This document shows, piece by piece, positions 24,785-36,409 of a DNA stretch of 64,000 nt. Below the pieces are notes generated by a model. It saw only the letters and a list, made by a program, of their open reading frames with translations, ran no database searches and had not been told where the DNA came from. The position numbers were made by a program, and so were the translations under genes. This DNA is from Ligula intestinalis (Eukaryota; Platyhelminthes; Cestoda; Diphyllobothriidea; Diphyllobothriidae): contig JAYGXS010000004.1 of assembly GCA_036362985.1 (NCBI GenBank), forward strand, positions 28,766,922 to 28,830,921, read 5' to 3'. Each line of letters starts with the position of its first letter. Position 1 is the stretch's first letter.

Positions 24785-25110
24785 AGAATCCGGCCTCCTT
24801 ATCTCGGCTTCATTAGTGCCTACTTGTCTAACCGCAGCTGGAATTTCTTAGCAGAAAAGAGCTTCTCGAAGCGTCAGCTGTTCACGAGGCACGTTTTTCA
24901 AGGCACGGCCTTCGGTCCCACTTCTTCCTTTCCTACATAAATGAAATTGGAACAGTGCTGAAAAATTCCCAATTTGTCGCATACGCAGACGGTCTTAGGT
25001 GCATTTATTCACTTTCTAAGGACACGATAAATACTTGCGTTGATAAAATAAACCGCTAATCTTTCCAAATTGTGCACTTTGAGAACATTTCACTAGAAAT
25101 TGCTTAGGTC
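24785..25110 (+). pseudogene. LINE reverse transcriptase remnant (RT core)
   Basis: One frame reads GFISAYLSNRSW, then RHVFQGTAFGP. After a frameshift near 24940 the next frame reads YINEIGTVLKNSQFVAYADG, and then LSKDTINTCVDKINR up to the TAA at 25057-25059. The order YLSNR, QG..LGP, YIN(D/E), F(V)AYADD is the standard RT domain 3 to 5 arrangement of CR1/Jockey-type LINEs. The second catalytic Asp is Gly (YADG), so the RT is inactive as well as frameshifted. A weak continuation (HFENISLEIA) can be followed to about 25110. No other LINE domains flank it. Confidence 0.85.
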
Positions 25111-25114
25111 TTAG

Positions 25115-26640
25115 TTAGGTGAATAAGTTGCCTCATGCAGATCACGTTTCTGAAAAGGCTGCACAGATATGTGGTTTTATGTCAGATTGAAGGAATTGTA
25201 TTATTTTCCTACATTGCTCTAAAATTAGGGGCTTGCTGAATTCTGCCACTGATTTCATTCATAGGAATTTTTCTACTACTTGCTTATTAGTCCACCGAAT
25301 TCACACATTACTGTTGACTATTGTTTTAAATGGCGCTCCAGGGTGTGAATCGGATTGACCTGATCTGCATATCATTCCGAGCATTTCTGTTGTTTGTATG
25401 CTAGCTCACGCAGAGCTGTAATTATTTTTACCGCAGCATAACGTTGTGCCTAAAATATAAAATTTACGAGTAACCCTAATTTACTGCTAGGATGTGCACA
25501 TAGCCAAAGCCACGACGTCCGCCCCCCCCCCCCATGAAAAACGAGATAGCAACTTGTCCATCGCATGCATTGTTATCCTGAAAAAGAGCCATGTCATATA
25601 TTTAACCGGCAATAGCCCTTTCTTGTCTACTTTTCGTTTACATAATTCTGAATGCCCCGTTGCACCTACGACGACGACGACCGCCTAAGCTGCCCATTAC
25701 ACGATAGGACTTTCCATTTCCACCATGAAGAACAAATCAACTAAATTATGCAATAGTTTTCTAAGCCTACAACCCCTTTCTCACAGTCAGTCTGCACCAC
25801 ACCTAGGCAGACTAGCAACGAAAGCAGACTATCGTTTTCATGCATTCTCGTTTTGGACTTTGCTAAGTGCTACTAAATTTAAGCCACGTCTTCTGTCCTC
25901 ATTCCTGCGAACGAAATTAGGTAAAGCCATTATCTGCGTCACATGATTTCCGATGGCTCGCGTGCACCCCCCTATAAGACTGACTCATGCTCTCTGCGAT
26001 TGGTGATTGGGCCGCATTCGTAACGCAGTCTGGAGCTGCACTCGATTCGACGGGACCCGCCAACCCACAGAGATTTATTACAAAGGTATTATAAAAGGCA
26101 ATCGACCGGTGACAACTACTGAGTAGGCTTTCGTGCATGCATAGAAAAGGAGGGAGTTTATGCCTTCCCGTATCAGCATACAAAAAGGGAGGACATCTTG
26201 TTGTCAACAGCCTTTACTTCAGCGGTAAGGTTGAAAAAAAACCTGACCCAGAAAATATTCCTAATTATTCATATCGTTATGAGGTTTAAGTTTTTAGGAA
26301 TATGTTTGATTCAGTTACTCAACTTTGTCCACCCATTATGACCTTATGTTATAAATATTTTTGGTGAACATCTCGTAGTTCTGCCTTAAGTTATCCTATT
26401 CTAAAAATACCTTTAATTGGTACATAATTCAGTTTTTAGTTGCGTTTTAGAGTCGAAAGGCTTGTTTCAAAAATGAACATTTGAATCCATATTTCTACTT
26501 TTTAATTTTTTCCTTTAGAAGGCGACGCAACTTCTGCAGGCAGGCGTTTTTGGAGTGAGAACCGGTTACTTCCTTCTCCAAAGGATAGAGAATAGGAACT
26601 CCCTACCTATCTTGATATCAAACCCGTTGTGCTCCATTTC
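25115..26640. other. Unassigned DNA
   Basis: It includes a C homopolymer at 25522-25533 and a TATAAAAGG string at 26090-26098. ORFs such as 25917-26207 minus have no recognisable domain. Confidence 0.4.
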
Positions 26641-26654
26641 AGGGGGAGTAATTG

Positions 26655-26880
26655 ATACCGCATGCTAACCGTGTCAAAACTTCCAACACTAGCCTTAAAC
26701 CACACTAAATATAACCCTACTCTTAGCATGCGTTTGACTCTTTAAAGTAGCCCTTAACCATAAACTCAACATTACAAGTGAACATAACCCTGTCTTACCC
26801 TAATATTAACACTCTTCGTAATATTCAGCATAGCTCTAATATTTACACTAACCATACTTTATTTGGAATTTACAGCAAAC
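26655..26880 (+). repeat. Degenerate CCTAA/CTAACC-type array (2 of 6)
   Basis: It contains GCTAACCGTG, AGCCTTAAACCACACTAAAT, ATAACCCTACTC, CTTACCCTAATATTAACAC. It is preceded by GAGAATAGGAACTCCC at about 26588, a flank string that recurs at the other arrays. Confidence 0.65.
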
Positions 26881-26899
26881 TTACATGCATTATTGGACG

Positions 26900-28180
26900 T
26901 TTCGAGTTCTGTAACGTACCACATGGTAGGAAGAGGATACATAAACTATCACTTTTGTTTTTAGTGTTAGGCAGGAGTATATTACTAACTCAAACTGAAG
27001 CCATATATCAACTAAACATTTTGGAAGTTCATCCCATAATCTTTAAAATGGTTAATTTCTCATGCAATCTTGGATTTTAGAATAGTTTATTGTGTGTTAG
27101 CCTCTCTTTTAAGCACATTATGGTGAACTTCCCAAGTTCCTATTCCTGCATCATGCATGATTTTCATACTTTACGTTTCAAATTAATAGATAGATTTCAT
27201 TCCATTAAGTAAACTTGAAATACAGTAAAGTGGTTACAAGTTAGTCACTTGCAATAGGCTTCAGTGGAATACACTGGACCTACTTTTCGCAACTTTGGTC
27301 GGAGTGAACCAAAGGTAACTTATTTTACTTCCCAGTTGTGATAGATCCTGGCTGAAGAGAGGGATTATTAAAATAATTTGATAATAATTGTGTGTACTTC
27401 TATCTTCCACTTAAAATAGTACTGCAGATTTTTAGTATAAGATTTCTATATGTACAACAGTGAAAACGTATGCTACTGGATTACAAACATAAGATTCGAT
27501 CATTTTCAAGTGCTCTGGACATCCTGAATAGCAATATTTAAGAATATGCTTTTTGTGTTTGGTCGAAACTCCACCTATAAATAAATATCGATTTCCTGTC
27601 ACTCGTTGAAAACCAACTCAACTTATGTTGGCCGACAGTAATAAACCAGAAGGCAGGTTACGAGACAAACAATTTCATGCGGCCATTAGGCTGTTATGAC
27701 CTTCGATGTGACTTAAGTGTTGTTGAAGATCAGTCGTCTGGTTGTGAAAGAGAGGGATCTCGGTTACAAACTATCCACTGGAGAAAAAAAGACCATTTTC
27801 CAACCAGTTAACTAACTTAAGGACTGCTGTTGCATAAAGAAGGCTTTTATGTGTGTATGTTCTTATTTTTCATCTCTTGCTGGCCCCACTCCCATCCATT
27901 TAACAGTAACATGACTATTTGCTTCCCTATAATTCTAGACGAGTTAATTTGCTGTTTCTACCTGTGGCATTAACGTTTAAGCCATTTATAGGATATTTTT
28001 ATATCAGTCAACACTATGGTGTTTGTGCTATAGTTTATAGATTTTTTGGAGTAAATACGCAATTTGTGTTACTTCTAGCTCCCCTATTAGTTGTTTTTGT
28101 ATTTTCCATCTTGCCTCCGAGCAGACTGACTTCATCTCGCTACCACTAAGCTTGGAGACTTTGTTTGTTACCGTAATATT
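26900..28180. other. Unassigned DNA
   Basis: AT-rich, with short domain-free ORFs and no repeat partner noticed. Confidence 0.4.
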
Positions 28181-28189
28181 TATGTTTTT

Positions 28190-28640
28190 CTTATCACTTC
28201 TAATTATAGAGCAGTGTGTATTCGACCATCGGTTTCGATGAAGTCCACCAACTGAACCAACAGGTAGGTACATGAGGTGATGGCCTCAGGGGTTAGTTTA
28301 AAGTGACAGTGGACGTAGTTAGCGGCTCCACACTCTTCACCACCTCCCATGAGTCTCGAAGAGACTAGACGGGTCGGGCGTGGGTTGCTGCATCAAATGT
28401 AAGCCAATACACCGCATAATTGAGTCTTACAGTGACAGTAGACTTTTGCGCTGGTACTACTGTACCATTTACCCTCATTCACCCATAGTAGGTGTGAAGA
28501 CAGGCCCAAGGAAGCCAAGACTGATACGGCTACTACTGTGTCTTATTACAACTGGCTACTATTTAGCTGAGTCTCACAATCAGTACTATCTGTGACGCTA
28601 ACATTTGTCAGAAATAACGTTGGATTAAAGTTAACAGTAA
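28190..28640 (+). repeat. Family D repeat, second copy
   Basis: It aligns with 6610-6990, and its first 60 bp with 8140-8175. Landmarks are CCATCGGTTTCGATGAAGTCC, GGTTAGTTTAAAGTGACAG, CCCTCATTCACCCATAGTA and GTGTGAAGACAGGCCC. No coding potential is recognised. Confidence 0.6.
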
Positions 28641-28805
28641 CCATTGTCTCATTACACTTATTGATTCAACTACAATAAGAACGCGTTTAAACGAGCCAAG
28701 TAAGCAGAACCAGATCGGCATTACGCATCTAGTTTTAGAGTGCGCAATCTTCTACAAAGTGTCTTATCTCGAAACTTAGTAAAGTTTAGTTGTTGAGGGG
28801 GTTTT

Positions 28806-28889
28806 TGGCAGATTTTCTTGATAAAGTTGATTCAATTGTGAAAAATTCGCGGCGGCGTCGGCGGGGGTCGAACCCGCATAGCAGGAAAG
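28806..28889 (-). repeat. tRNA-like element, 3' half, inverted copy
   Basis: The reverse complement of this stretch repeats the 3' half of the neighbouring plus-strand element. It includes CTATGCGGGTTCGACCCCCG and the downstream AATTGTGAA/CAAATGTGATA-type flank. It contains box B but no box A. Confidence 0.8.
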
Positions 28890-28901
28890 ACCTTAACGTG
28901 A

Positions 28902-29032
28902 CGTGGCGTTGTAGCTCAAGTAGTAAGGCGTTGGCTGCGTACAGGGCTTTCCTGCTATGCGGGTTCGACCCCCGCAGACGCCGCGAGTTTCTATCACATT
29001 TGTGTCAACTAAATTAAACAAATCTGCCAGAC
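28902..29032 (+). repeat. tRNA-like SINE or tRNA pseudogene
   Basis: Box A-like TAGCTCAAGTAGTAAGGCG lies at about 28912-28930, and a perfect box B GGTTCGACCCC sits in a T-arm GCGGGTTCGACCCCCGC at 28959-28975. The ends GGCGTTG and AGACGCC pair for most of an acceptor stem. The D and anticodon arms do not fold cleanly and the insert between the boxes is long, so this is not a working tRNA. A shared non-tRNA flank follows (CAAATCTGCCAG), as expected of a SINE. Its 3' half is duplicated in inverted orientation at 28806-28889. Confidence 0.6.
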
Positions 29033-29204
29033 CCTTGTAAATAATTATCTCAGCCTAGTTGTCAGTCATGTGGATCCTAGATCACTGTTTAGGAAATCCT
29101 GCTAAGGTAGTCGGCTTGCTGTTCCATACTGGTGGATTCCTTACGAGTGGTAAAGTTGGGCAGGTACAATTGATCCCAGTGTGATTAAATTCTCGGCGCT
29201 AGGT

Positions 29205-29320
29205 GTGAAGTTGTAGCTCAGGTGGTAGAACGTTGGCTGTGTAAAGGCTTTCCCTGCTATGTGGGTTTAACTTTCGCCGATGCCGCAAGTATTTTCACAA
29301 TTTGGTCAACAAAACTTTGG
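29205..29320 (+). repeat. Second tRNA-like element, diverged
   Basis: It reads GTTGTAGCTCAGGTGGTAGA, CGTTGGCTGTG, CCCTGCTATGTGGGTTTAAC, GCCGATGCCGCAAGT. It is about 80 percent similar to 28910-29000, but box B has decayed (GGTTTAACTTT). Confidence 0.65.
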
Positions 29321-29339
29321 TTGGCTAACAGTACCCAAC

Positions 29340-31190
29340 CGTTGAACTGGTACCTTGATACTTATCTGTAAACACTGGTCGCCATGCACTTATACCTTGT
29401 TACTATCGTTAACTTCCCCTACTGGGGTACACTCATAATCACTTTTACGCTCGCACACAAACATCTCTTTGGTTTTTCGTTTACCTGTGTCTGATTGTGT
29501 CATCTAGATGGCTTTTAGAATGGAGCTTCGCCTAACCTATAAAGCGGGTTTTCGTGCTAGTTCTCAAGTGATCAGCGAAATATTTATGCGTCAGGCCTAT
29601 GGTGTGCAAATTTTCCGACTCTCTGAATGAAAACACCTATGAGCATCAGACGGTTGTTTATAAAAAACAAGCAAGAGAAAGCTCGCTGACAGTTATTCTA
29701 GAAAGGAATGACACAACTACTGTCTAACGACGCCACCTAAATCAATTCGATCGGTGTGTGGGCGAGCGTCGAATTCCTACTGCTTGTATAGATTTCGACA
29801 AGATTTTTCGATAAAGTATGTTTCAAGGGAAACTATTTCAAGTGGCAGTCAGGTACATGTGGTCTTGTGAAAGAACGTAAGTGTTCTCGGAGGTCAGTTA
29901 TCTAGTCGTGGAAGAGACAGCTCTAAGTACTGATGAATGCGCCTCAAACAAAATGAAAACAGATTCCGACGGGACTTCAGACAACCGATGTGTGACTTCC
30001 GAAATTACGTTCAGTCACAGCCAGACGTCCGTTACAGTTAATTTGGCCCAAATTCTCTATAATTGCCCCATCTTCGTTGCTGATGGTCTGATTAACGTTA
30101 AAATCACTGGCGGTTAATCAACGTATATCTCTATAATTGCCTCTCCCTTTTTCATCGCGGTTTCTCAACCCTCACAACATGATGCCCCTTGACAGTTGAT
30201 TGATGTACACACACTCCAACTAGCCTATCTTTTGTTGCTGTTTCTTATCTCTGATGATGGGCTCCTATAACAGTTCGAAAACTCAGGATCATAAACAAAT
30301 TGATATAGTGATCGAACATCCTTCTTCCTTACCCAGATTCGGGCCTGTTAGAAAATTAACTATGGGATAGGCCCTAATTTAGTCCCCAAAGGGGACCCGT
30401 GCTAGCAAACGTCATTGATATGTCTTGCCCCGCACTCTCCTCCTCGTTCCAACAGCTACGCGTAAGAACTCGTTTTCGCTGCGCAGTGTTCTTGGTCGGG
30501 TTTACCTTTTTCAGATTGTATTTAGCAGGTACAAAACGGGTCTTTGACTTGCCAAGAAGAGGAGCTGACTTCTTCGCCTGATGGATGACAAGAAATTGGA
30601 TTAGTTTTGTCAAAGCAGAAAATATATTAATCCAGATCACAATTTCACTCTTAGGCAGTCGACTACATTGTGGGTGTTTTTACTGCAAGTCTTTGAGCTG
30701 ACTGTTTTGGGTCAAATGTGATAAGCAGAAAAACTTTATGCTTCGCAATTCGAGGACATTAATACCCGGCTTTAGAGCCTCACCTCCCTCTTCATTCGTA
30801 AACTGCATTTGCGCATAAACCAGGACCCAAGGGAGCTCCGTCAACATATCAGATAGAAGCAAGTAAGCCCTACAGAGAACGTGGATGCAGACAACTTATT
30901 ACAAGTATTTCATAAACATTTTAAGCAGACAAATTGGCAAATAGAGCTTTGTATTTATTTGCCACCTGACCTAACCAGGCTGATCCAGCAAAGCAGTTAG
31001 ATACAATTTTACCGTGGCGGTGCATAATACGCTATCAGAGAGTTTGGTGTCGAAAGGTCAAACAATATTGGGAATCTGTGCTGATCGGCATAAAGGCTAT
31101 CAAGCGGTGCTTTTGTGATGACTAATTCCACACGAAGTGCACTAGTGAACGCTTGTTGTAACATGCTCAAGTCGAAGTGCACTTTCGGAG
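29340..31190. other. Unassigned DNA
   Basis: Domain-free ORFs occur, for example at 29881-30117 plus and 30374-30640 minus. A CTGATGAT...TTCGAAAA hairpin motif lies at 30251-30286 (see findings). Confidence 0.4.
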
Positions 31191-31199
31191 CGCTTGTTG

Positions 31200-31460
31200 C
31201 TTCCGGCCTCTGCAACAGCTAATCGCAGACCGACTCTCACAGGACCTCATGTGACGACTTCCGAGTGGACCTCTCTTCAGACGCCGTCCGCTGGCTCGCG
31301 GTTGTGTGGTCGTCTGGTAGTCAATTTCCTACTGTCTATCCTCCCTTTCATTCTGTTTACAATATACTCTTCCTAACAATCTAGCTTTCCCAAGATTCCT
31401 CGCCTCTCCTAAAGAACCGTGCCTGGAAGATCGCAGCCGTAAGGGTTAGGCTTGTTAGTC
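31200..31460 (-). repeat. Family C repeat, minus-strand copy
   Basis: The reverse complement begins CTGCGATCTTCCAGGCACGG followed by TTCTTTAGGAG, matching 20966-21000. Similarity beyond the first 50 bp is weak. Confidence 0.45.
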
Positions 31461-31769
31461 TTAACACCCCTCGGTCCCTTTTCATGTATCAGTTGTGGCC
31501 AAAAGAACTCTTTCGAAGGATCCTGAGGATTCTGAGTGTCCTTTTTTCAAAGTTCTCACGTACCTACTGGCTCCTTAATCGGTTGGTTGTGAAGGGCAGA
31601 TAAGCAACGCTTCATTTTGAAGAAAACTCGTGACCCTTAAATGCTGTCAACTGGGCCACCTGGCTCTGTGAACTCAGACATGATATCAGTTGGGATCGTT
31701 CATGTGCATCTCTGGCATACCTGAGGGAACAAAGAATGTCCGGTAATGCAGCTGGCTTTACGATAAAAT

Positions 31770-31930
31770 TCTGGCAAATAAGGGTTAGGTTTGAGGTCCA
31801 AATTAGACCTAAGCTGAGGATTAGTGGCAACAGTAGACTTAGGTTACGTTTAAGGTTAGTTTTAGAGTGAAGAGCAAGGATTTGGGTTTATGATTAGGAT
31901 TAATTTTAACTCACGAGAATGAGCACGTTT
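31770..31930 (-). repeat. Degenerate TTAGG-type array (3 of 6)
   Basis: It contains AAGGGTTAGGTTTGAGG, GACTTAGGTTACGTTTAAGG, TTAGGATTAATTTTAAC and then the flank CACGAGAATGAGCACG. It is the reverse orientation of the 22.7 and 26.7 kb arrays. Confidence 0.65.
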
Positions 31931-31939
31931 CCTTAGATG

Positions 31940-34520
31940 CCATCCGTATAAGCGGTGGTGTTTTAACTCCCTGCCTGTGGTTAGGTCACATGACCAATTC
32001 TCACCAAAATATTGCGTACTTCAGAGTTAACCTGTAGAACAGCTTACCGGCGGGCTAAGTGGCAGTACCCTGAAGGGCGGTAGACGATGCAGGTGGGACA
32101 CCGGTACTTTGAGTTTTACGCACAAGGCCTTAACAGTCTAGGACATTGATTAAAACTCCAATTTTTCTACCACGTTTCAGTTGCACACAGCGTTTACCCT
32201 GCTCATCACATTCTCACAGGTACATGCATCCTTCGTTTAATTTTCACTTCTCGAATTTTGGAACCGACGTTTATAACAACCTGTGGTGCCCGCACTCCCT
32301 CTGCCCACCCCCCCCCCCCTTTGCCCCAGAGACTCCCCCTAGACCGAAGAAGTTGGCGGGGGGGGCACTGTCAGAGACGCCCTGTCTTACTGACATGAGA
32401 ACACAAGTTGCATTTTTCCTACAACTGTGCCAGTGCTGGAGTTGGCGCTTCGAGAAACCTGCTATAGGAGGAGACATAGGAGAGAAAACCAGAAGGATCA
32501 GGAGCGGACAATGCTAGCATGCGTGTGTGACTGTCCTCACTACCTGCAAGCCCTCACTTCTGGCTTTCCAGGGTATGCCGACTGTCCGGGTCCACCCCAC
32601 ACCAACCCTAACCTCCCCCCTCCCCCACAGTCTCGCCCCTACGAACGAAGCACAGCCTACCAACCGTGTGGCTAAGCTCGACTTGACAGGCGTACACTAG
32701 CCTCCCGTCCGAAATGTCAGTCAAATAGGGCAACTCAACTGGCGTACTCGACGCAGTTCACCACTAGCCCATGGGGTCAACACAGCCATAAACTCGGGCA
32801 CGAATTTTATTGCATTGAAGCGGGCTTCACTGCAGTCCCACCACTTCATCCTCTCTCGTTAGTCATAGATTAGTGACAACACAAGATCGAAACAATCGGA
32901 GATGGATGTGGATTCAGCAGGTGTCACACATGCATTACTCCTTAACTGTGTAAGGAGCAACTTTTGATAGAGTATACCGAACCTTGCAAAGAGGTTATTG
33001 TCATCAAGGTCACAGAAGGAAGTAGTTATCGTAGCCTGCTTTACACATATAGATTATAGAGGGGCCCTTTCAACCTAGCACGGGCAGAAAAGGAGAAAGT
33101 GCAGCCCATCCTGGAGAATGCTTCCTTACTCTACCAATCTGACTTGCCTTAATCTCCTAGGACGCTCCAAGGATGGTGGCGTAGACAGAAGTGCAAAAAG
33201 AGGTCAAGTCGACTGCATTCAGAAGTATGGAACCATTTGGAGTAAATCCCCACTGAATGTTGCTTCCTACGCTGTAGATAACTTGTGACACTTCTGAACA
33301 AGACAATTGGGTTCCTAAATCGTTGCGTTTCTACCTATACGCAGTCCTCTAGGACTTGTATTTTCATTAAATCGTGGTGTCTTTGAAAGGATGAATTGAG
33401 GCAGATACAGTTCAAGTTCGTCTCACTGTAAGCAGCTTAACACACAAAAGTTCTAGCTGTGCGTATGCTACGGAGCGTCTGGTGTAGTTCCTTAATTGCA
33501 CAGGTCTAACTGCGTAAAGTATTTTCCGACTAAATATGTTCTAGTTTGCGCGTACGATCACGTAGCTGCAAGTCAATGGTCGGGGACAGTGTGGATAGGT
33601 AAGGTGTACATGTGTGGTAGGTTTGTTCAGATTCCGGGGACCGGTCGTTTGGTCCTGCCGCAACATCTTTACTGATGTTAGATGATTGGAATGTTCGGCA
33701 ACTACGGGGACAGATTTGGTTTATGAGTGAATATGCGATAGAAGGCTTTCATTGCAGGGTAGTTCCCTCCGAAGTAGCTGGTCTTTTTAAGTATGGGAGA
33801 CAGGTCGATCGTGTTGACATGGCGGTAAATACAAGGGAAATGAGCGAAGCAAATTCGGTCTCAGGTAGTCAATCGACAATAAGCAGATTCTGGCAAGGAT
33901 TGGGTGGTGGTGTTGACTACGATGATGAGGTCGGATCGCTGTATTGTGCAGTGTGAACTCGACACATCATCTTGACCTCAAGTGTCCAGTTAGCCTCGGC
34001 AATTGATGTTCCTGCTTGCTCGGTAATGCACTTAGCCCACCGACCCTTTGTGTGACCGTGTGGGATAGTTTAATTGGTTTTCAACTGCTTGCGAAATATA
34101 TTCAGGCTGCTGTGGTATCGTTACTTTGTCCAGCTGGCCTGGGTAAACACGCGTAGGCCTCAACGTAGAAAAGCCACCTGGACACAGTTTCATTGCATGT
34201 CGTAGCATAGAAAATAAACGGATTACGTCCTGTGTTTTAAATTAGCCAAAACCTAACTCTCTCACTCTGAAGTGAAAATGGTTCATTTTTCTTGCCTAGC
34301 TTTTGTTCACCGTCCACATCTACTCTCACAGCAAACACGCAGTCAGAAAAACAGCCGCGGCTTTTTCACCTTTCTTGCCTGGATTTGGAGACCTAGTTTG
34401 CTCTCGAGGTTTCCTGCTACGGTGCATCCCAGGTACGACAAGTTGTCCACAGGGGCAATGCGAGTTCCATTGGCAGTTATCGTTTGTTATTCCCTGTTAT
34501 CTCCATTGGTAAGGGGGTTC
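31940..34520. other. Unassigned DNA with C/G-rich low-complexity patch
   Basis: A C run (32308-32319) and a G run (32358-32365) bracket an ORF shadow at 32146-32517. Other ORFs, for example 33675-33956, show no domain. Confidence 0.4.
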
Positions 34521-34529
34521 CTTTTTACC

Positions 34530-34735
34530 AACACTATAGTTAACTATAAACTAAATAACTGAACTAAAATAAAACGAAACAAAACGAAACATAATCAAAC
34601 TAATTAATAAAGTAAACCAACTAACCAAAAACACAATAAACTTAACTAACTAAAAACCAAACTAAACCCAAACTAAGCGAGAATTAGTAAAACTAAATCG
34701 TTAAAGAAATAATCTAAACGAAATACGTAATTTGT
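34530..34735 (-). repeat. Degenerate AACTA/AAACT-type array
   Basis: About 200 bp of imperfect ACTAA/AAACT/AAACG units, the reverse complement of the TAGTT-type arrays at 4.2 and 9.5 kb. No family A copy is attached here. Confidence 0.75.
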
Positions 34736-34739
34736 CATG

Positions 34740-35460
34740 TTAAGCAAAAGAGGATGTTGCTTATAAGAAATCCCTATCATATCCGGCTAGTACCTGATCA
34801 TCATCTCTGTGCTGTCGGTAAGGTCAAAGTTCGAAAAAAGGATGGAAGGGGAGCCCTTGCCTTCCTCTCTGTCTGTTTCGTCAGTGGTGTTCAACATACA
34901 GACATCGCTAAATAAGAATACACGCGTACTGACTCTGAATGCTTTCGTTTTGGCCTGCCTACGTAGTCGGAGTTTAAGCTGTCCATCGGTTGGTCAACTG
35001 ATGTCAATTCTTTGCAAATCGTCACGAATGGCGTGCGCCGTGTTTCACCTCTGTTGCCATGGTGAGGATTCCGGAAGTGACTAATCTTTTGCCACGCACG
35101 CCACCAGTGAGTTGTGGACTTGTCTAACCACCAGCATAACTCCTTCTGTACCAAATTTTCCAGATCAATATATCACTACCCAGAACATACAAGAGCTCTG
35201 ATAAGACCGACAAAACACAGCCAAGAGCTCACTTTCTTTTATCAACACTTCACGCAAAACTTCTGGGTGGCAAAGATCACGTTCGTAGTGATCGAAGTTT
35301 TCGGAATTTTTACTGTACTCCTGACGAAGGATTCTCTTATAGACGTGGATTAAGGCGACTAAGGAGAAAATGACGTGTTTTGTCTGCAATGCTTCAGTGG
35401 GGAGGCAGGGAGGCGGAATATTCCGCTGTGCTGATTGCAGATTTAACGGCTCCTCCACTA
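34740..35460. other. Unassigned DNA
   Basis: It contains the longest unassigned minus-strand ORF of the region (35165-35548, 127 codons). That ORF has no recognised domain and partly overlaps family A-related sequence, so it is probably spurious. Confidence 0.4.
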
Positions 35461-35464
35461 GAGT

Positions 35465-36405
35465 TTCAAAAATGTCGGTAGAATCCTCCTTTGGATCCCA
35501 GATCAGCACGTGGCAACAGTAGCTTATGTATTTCCTTACTCCCAGCATTTGTTTAACGAAAAGGGTGGTTTTAAGGTCTTATGGGTGGGGAAATTAGGAC
35601 ACGCAGTGGGATATACTTTAATAAGTGCTATATGTATTTTAATTTTTTAAGAAGTCGTGTTAATGTATACCTGCAGATTTTCCTAATCCGTATTCTCGTT
35701 TAACGTTTTGCTTAAAACCCCGATTATCAAATTGCAGGTTTCTTGAAACTCCTGAAAACTCGACATAGTGGTAAGGAGGTCGTCTACTTCAACTTACCTG
35801 AGGTCCAACTTACCGATCTGGTGTTAGATTAGTATAGTCCGCGGCGCAAGGCGTCGCGCACACCTTCAGATTACATGTGGAACAAAGTAACACTTACTGC
35901 TAAAAATTTCCTTCTCTGCCTATCCTATTTCCCCACCCCCAAAACCCTATAACCACCGTTTTCGTAGGACAAATGGCTTAGTCTGGGGGTATATGAGGGA
36001 TACTATATAAGCTACCTTTGTGGAGCACGCGAAACCCTCATCCTTCTGTTATACAGGACCGGGGTAATCATGCACTAAAAACTAAATTTAAGTGTTAGTA
36101 AGTTAAATAAGCCAAATAAAAAACTAAGGTAAATATGTGGCGCATGTAAATTTAAGGGGTAAGCTAGGATTCGCACCGCAACCTATACTAATCTAACTCC
36201 AGGATGGTAAGATGGACCTCAGCCAAGTGTAGGTAGAAGACCTTCTAACCACCAAATTTTATTTTCAGGAATATCAAGAAACCCAATAAACTATAAATTA
36301 TAGTCAAGTAAATGTCTGTGCTTATTTATCGCGCGCAAGTTTGTTGAGAAAACATTAGATTACTTAGACAATTTTTGGAACCCAAGCTAGGAATCCCCCA
36401 AAATA
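35465..36405. repeat. Composite of families A and G in both orientations
   Basis: Family G (GTGGGGAAATTAGGACACGC) lies on plus at 35580-35610 and in reverse complement at about 35925-35970 (CCTATTTCCCCACCCCCAAAACC). The plus copy continues at 51340-51410. Family A is on plus at 35640-35900 and on minus at 36060-36400. Landmarks such as GTTAGATTAGTATAG at about 35822 are matched by CTATACTAATCTAAC at about 36185. An ACTAA-type tract (36065-36135) joins the minus copy of A. The block 35470-35510 is shared with 5690-5735. The order is G, A, then G reversed, A reversed. Confidence 0.65.
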
Positions 36406-36409
36406 TCCA

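Noticed and set aside
26090..26098. TATAAAAGG as a core promoter (also TATAAAAG at about 17120 and TATAAAAACG at about 63549)
   Set aside because: No gene lies downstream, and such strings are expected by chance in AT-rich DNA of this length.
28902..28985. Functional tRNA gene
   Set aside because: Box A, box B and a near acceptor stem are present, but the D and anticodon arms do not fold and no terminator T-run follows. SINE or pseudogene is the better reading.
35165..35548. 127-codon minus-strand ORF, the longest unassigned frame
   Set aside because: No domain recognised, and part of it lies in sequence shared with repeats at 5.7 kb where the frame is not kept.
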